This document shows, one piece after another, positions 27,933-29,409 of a DNA stretch of 29,409 nucleotides; the stretch's first letter is position 1; each line of letters begins with the position of its first letter. Origin of the DNA: Methanobacteriota archaeon. Lineage in GTDB: Archaea > Thermoplasmatota > E2 > DHVEG-1. A model generated the notes under the pieces. It was given only the letters and a program-made list of their open reading frames with translations. It ran no database searches and was not told the origin of the DNA. The position numbers and the translations under genes are program-made. The stretch lies in the NCBI GenBank assembly GCA_026394435.1, contig JAPKYG010000171.1:1-29409 (forward strand), read 5' to 3'.

Positions 27933-29409
27933 AACCTTAACTCCGACGATTAGGGTATAAGCTTCTTCATGATTTTTTAATATCTTATAGATGTGAACTA
28001 GCTAAATGGATCAAAACGAAATATTCAAATATATATCCCCTATTACTGTATATATGGATGGATGGGTAAAAGAACCGATCAACTACGTATTGGGATAAAC
28101 AGTTAAAAAAAGTTCGGAAACGATCTAAATATCTTGGTAAATTAGATGAACATGATGGTTTTGTAGAAGGGCAAAAAAGAGATACTGTTGCTACTGTTAA
28201 AACAGTATGGCAGTATGGAAACGCAGTACTACTGAGCAGGGTTTTCGATACTCTTATCCCTTCTTTGAAGAAAGGATTTGAGGGTTACTGGCAGGATGTT
28301 TATGCGCTTGCTTTGGTGCGAACTCAAGGGTATGTTCCGTTGAAAAGAGCGAGGACTTCATGGGAGAAACTCTATGATGTTCATGGGGTCTCTCCAAATC
28401 TGGAGCCTAAGAATCTGAGTAGTGTTCTTAAAAAGGTTGGTATGAATAGACGTGGGCAGAATATGGTTTTTGATCATCTTTCTATCAATGGAGATGAACT
28501 TGTCTATGATCTCTCCTCTTTTTTTACACAATCAGATGAGATACCTATTGCTGAGAAAGGGTACAATGCAGATCGGGTGCAACTGAAGCAGATTAACTTA
28601 GCTCTTCTTTGTTCTGTTGATTCAGGGCTTCCTACGATGATCCGGGTTCTACCGGGATCGATACGTGATATTGCTTCTTTGTATGCGTCCATCGAAGAGA
28701 TAGGGGTGAAAGGGAAGATACTCATATTGGACCGTGGGTTCTTTTCAGAAGATGTGATAGATTTTCTTTCAGGAAAGAAAGTGTTTTACATACTTCCTAC
28801 AAGACGGAACAGTAAGTTGTACGATGTGAGAATACATCTGAACAAGCATCTTTTTTACCATGATCGGTTAATTAAATGTGGGAAAAGAAAGCATAACAAT
28901 TATTTTCTTTATCTGTTTGAAGACACCCAGTTAAGGTTGGAAGAGGAAAAGAATTTGTACAAGATGTTTGATGAAAAGAAAATAGATGGGGGCTCACTGA
29001 AAGAGAATATGACGGTCTCTGGGGATATACTGATAGTTTCAAATATGGATGTTGATGCCAGTGAGATATTCATGCTGTATAAGAAAAGAGATGGGGTGGA
29101 GAATCTCTTTGATGTGTATAAGACAACGTTGAATGCAGATAGAACATATCTTCGAGATGATGCAAGTATCTTTGGACATGTTTTTGTTTCCTTCCTTTCT
29201 CTTTTTGGTTATTGTACGATTCATCAACTCATTAAGAAAGCGGGTCTGGATAGTAAGTTTTCTCCTATAGATTTGTTGGAGGAGTATAGCAAAGTGTATC
29301 GTGTGGATTGTGGAGATAAGGTACTGCTATCTGAGGTTCCAAAGAAAGTATATAACTTGGATAAAAAGTTGGAGACAAACATATTCCCTAATTAAGCGGA
29401 GTTAAGGTT
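27933..29409 (+). mobile_element. IS1634/IS4-like insertion sequence
   Basis: Perfect 13-base terminal inverted repeats: AACCTTAACTCCG at 27933-27945 and CGGAGTTAAGGTT at 29397-29409; further inside, TTAGGG matches again with a small offset. The element is about 1.48 kb and has one transposase gene. The window ends at the outer edge of the right repeat, so a target duplication cannot be checked. Confidence 0.75.
28006..29395 (+). pseudogene. IS1634/IS4-like DDE transposase, frameshifted near the start
   Basis: The main frame 28265-29395 encodes 376 residues with Asp82 in ELVYDLSSFF, Asp156 in ILILDRGFFSEDV and the Glu of DGVENLFDVYKTTL, a complete DDE triad. The same frame is open further upstream (TTYWDKQLKKVRKRSKYLGK, residues typical of the N-terminus of this family) to about 28070. 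The natural start, MDQNEIFKYISPITVYMDGW from ATG 28006, is in another frame; removing one base in the A-run 28068-28071 joins them into about 462 residues. So a single-base shift probably inactivates the gene, unless translation shifts frame there. Confidence 0.7.

Overview
The window looks like an accessory, island-rich stretch of an archaeal chromosome, most likely from a Thermoplasmata-type euryarchaeon (for example the benthic-group lineages). This is an inference. It rests on TATA-box promoters about 25-35 bases upstream of many starts, several short-leader or leaderless starts, a set of lipoproteins with MKKQL...LSGC signal peptides, TSP3-type calcium repeats, VapBC and DUF4143 ATPase modules, and a SWIM-finger transposase. 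No ribosomal, tRNA or core metabolic gene is present in intact form. Composition is AT-rich, with a few less AT-rich genes (1055-2017, 6114-6971, 25624-26154).

Layout. 1-2388: a hairpin repeat, a small zinc-ribbon protein, a truncated RecB-like nuclease fragment, an exported alpha/beta hydrolase and an acidic small protein. 2389-6040: a run of lipoproteins (2798, 3734, 4689). Several are driven by near-identical promoters (AAGGATATGTTTTTAAAGAA), and a small cassette carrying a reverse-strand Cys-rich gene (4316-4546) is inserted between them. 6114-10708: DMT transporter, GNAT-like protein, DUF4143 ATPase, zinc-finger protein and a Fic/Doc protein. 10796-15234: copies of a dispersed repeat unit alternate with toxin-antitoxin or defence-type modules (DUF4143 ATPase, VapB-VapB-VapC, a PIN protein lacking a normal start). 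15284-20150: a self-contained mobile element with inverted ends and a 9-bp direct repeat. It carries a SWIM/DDE transposase, a PD-(D/E)XK protein, a DUF2080-like protein, a D12-class adenine methyltransferase, an HNH endonuclease and two small genes. 20155-21820: another dispersed repeat unit, then a SAM methyltransferase bracketed by two copies of a tRNA 3'-end fragment, as left by tRNA-targeting integration. 21866-25540: two more cassettes of the type seen at 4261, two paralogous secreted cyclophilins, a SHOCT membrane protein and an HNH protein between 20-bp direct repeats. 25624-27598: macro-domain protein and an overlapping gene pair ending in a PIN protein. 27933-29409: an IS1634/IS4-like element with perfect 13-bp ends and a frameshifted transposase.

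The main result is that several insertion or cassette mechanisms appear to be layered here. (1) A bounded transposon appears to carry a restriction-modification-like cargo, and its empty site can be reconstructed inside a dispersed repeat. (2) Cassettes of 407-434 bp share both ends, and each holds a different small reverse-strand gene bounded by direct copies of a promoter motif. (3) A dispersed repeat unit, with irregular GTGACGA-N-TTTGGGAAA repeats next to it, separates the defence-type modules. (4) Stacked tRNA-end fragments mark integration. No integrase gene for the tRNA-end events, no CRISPR array and no intact tRNA or rRNA gene was found.
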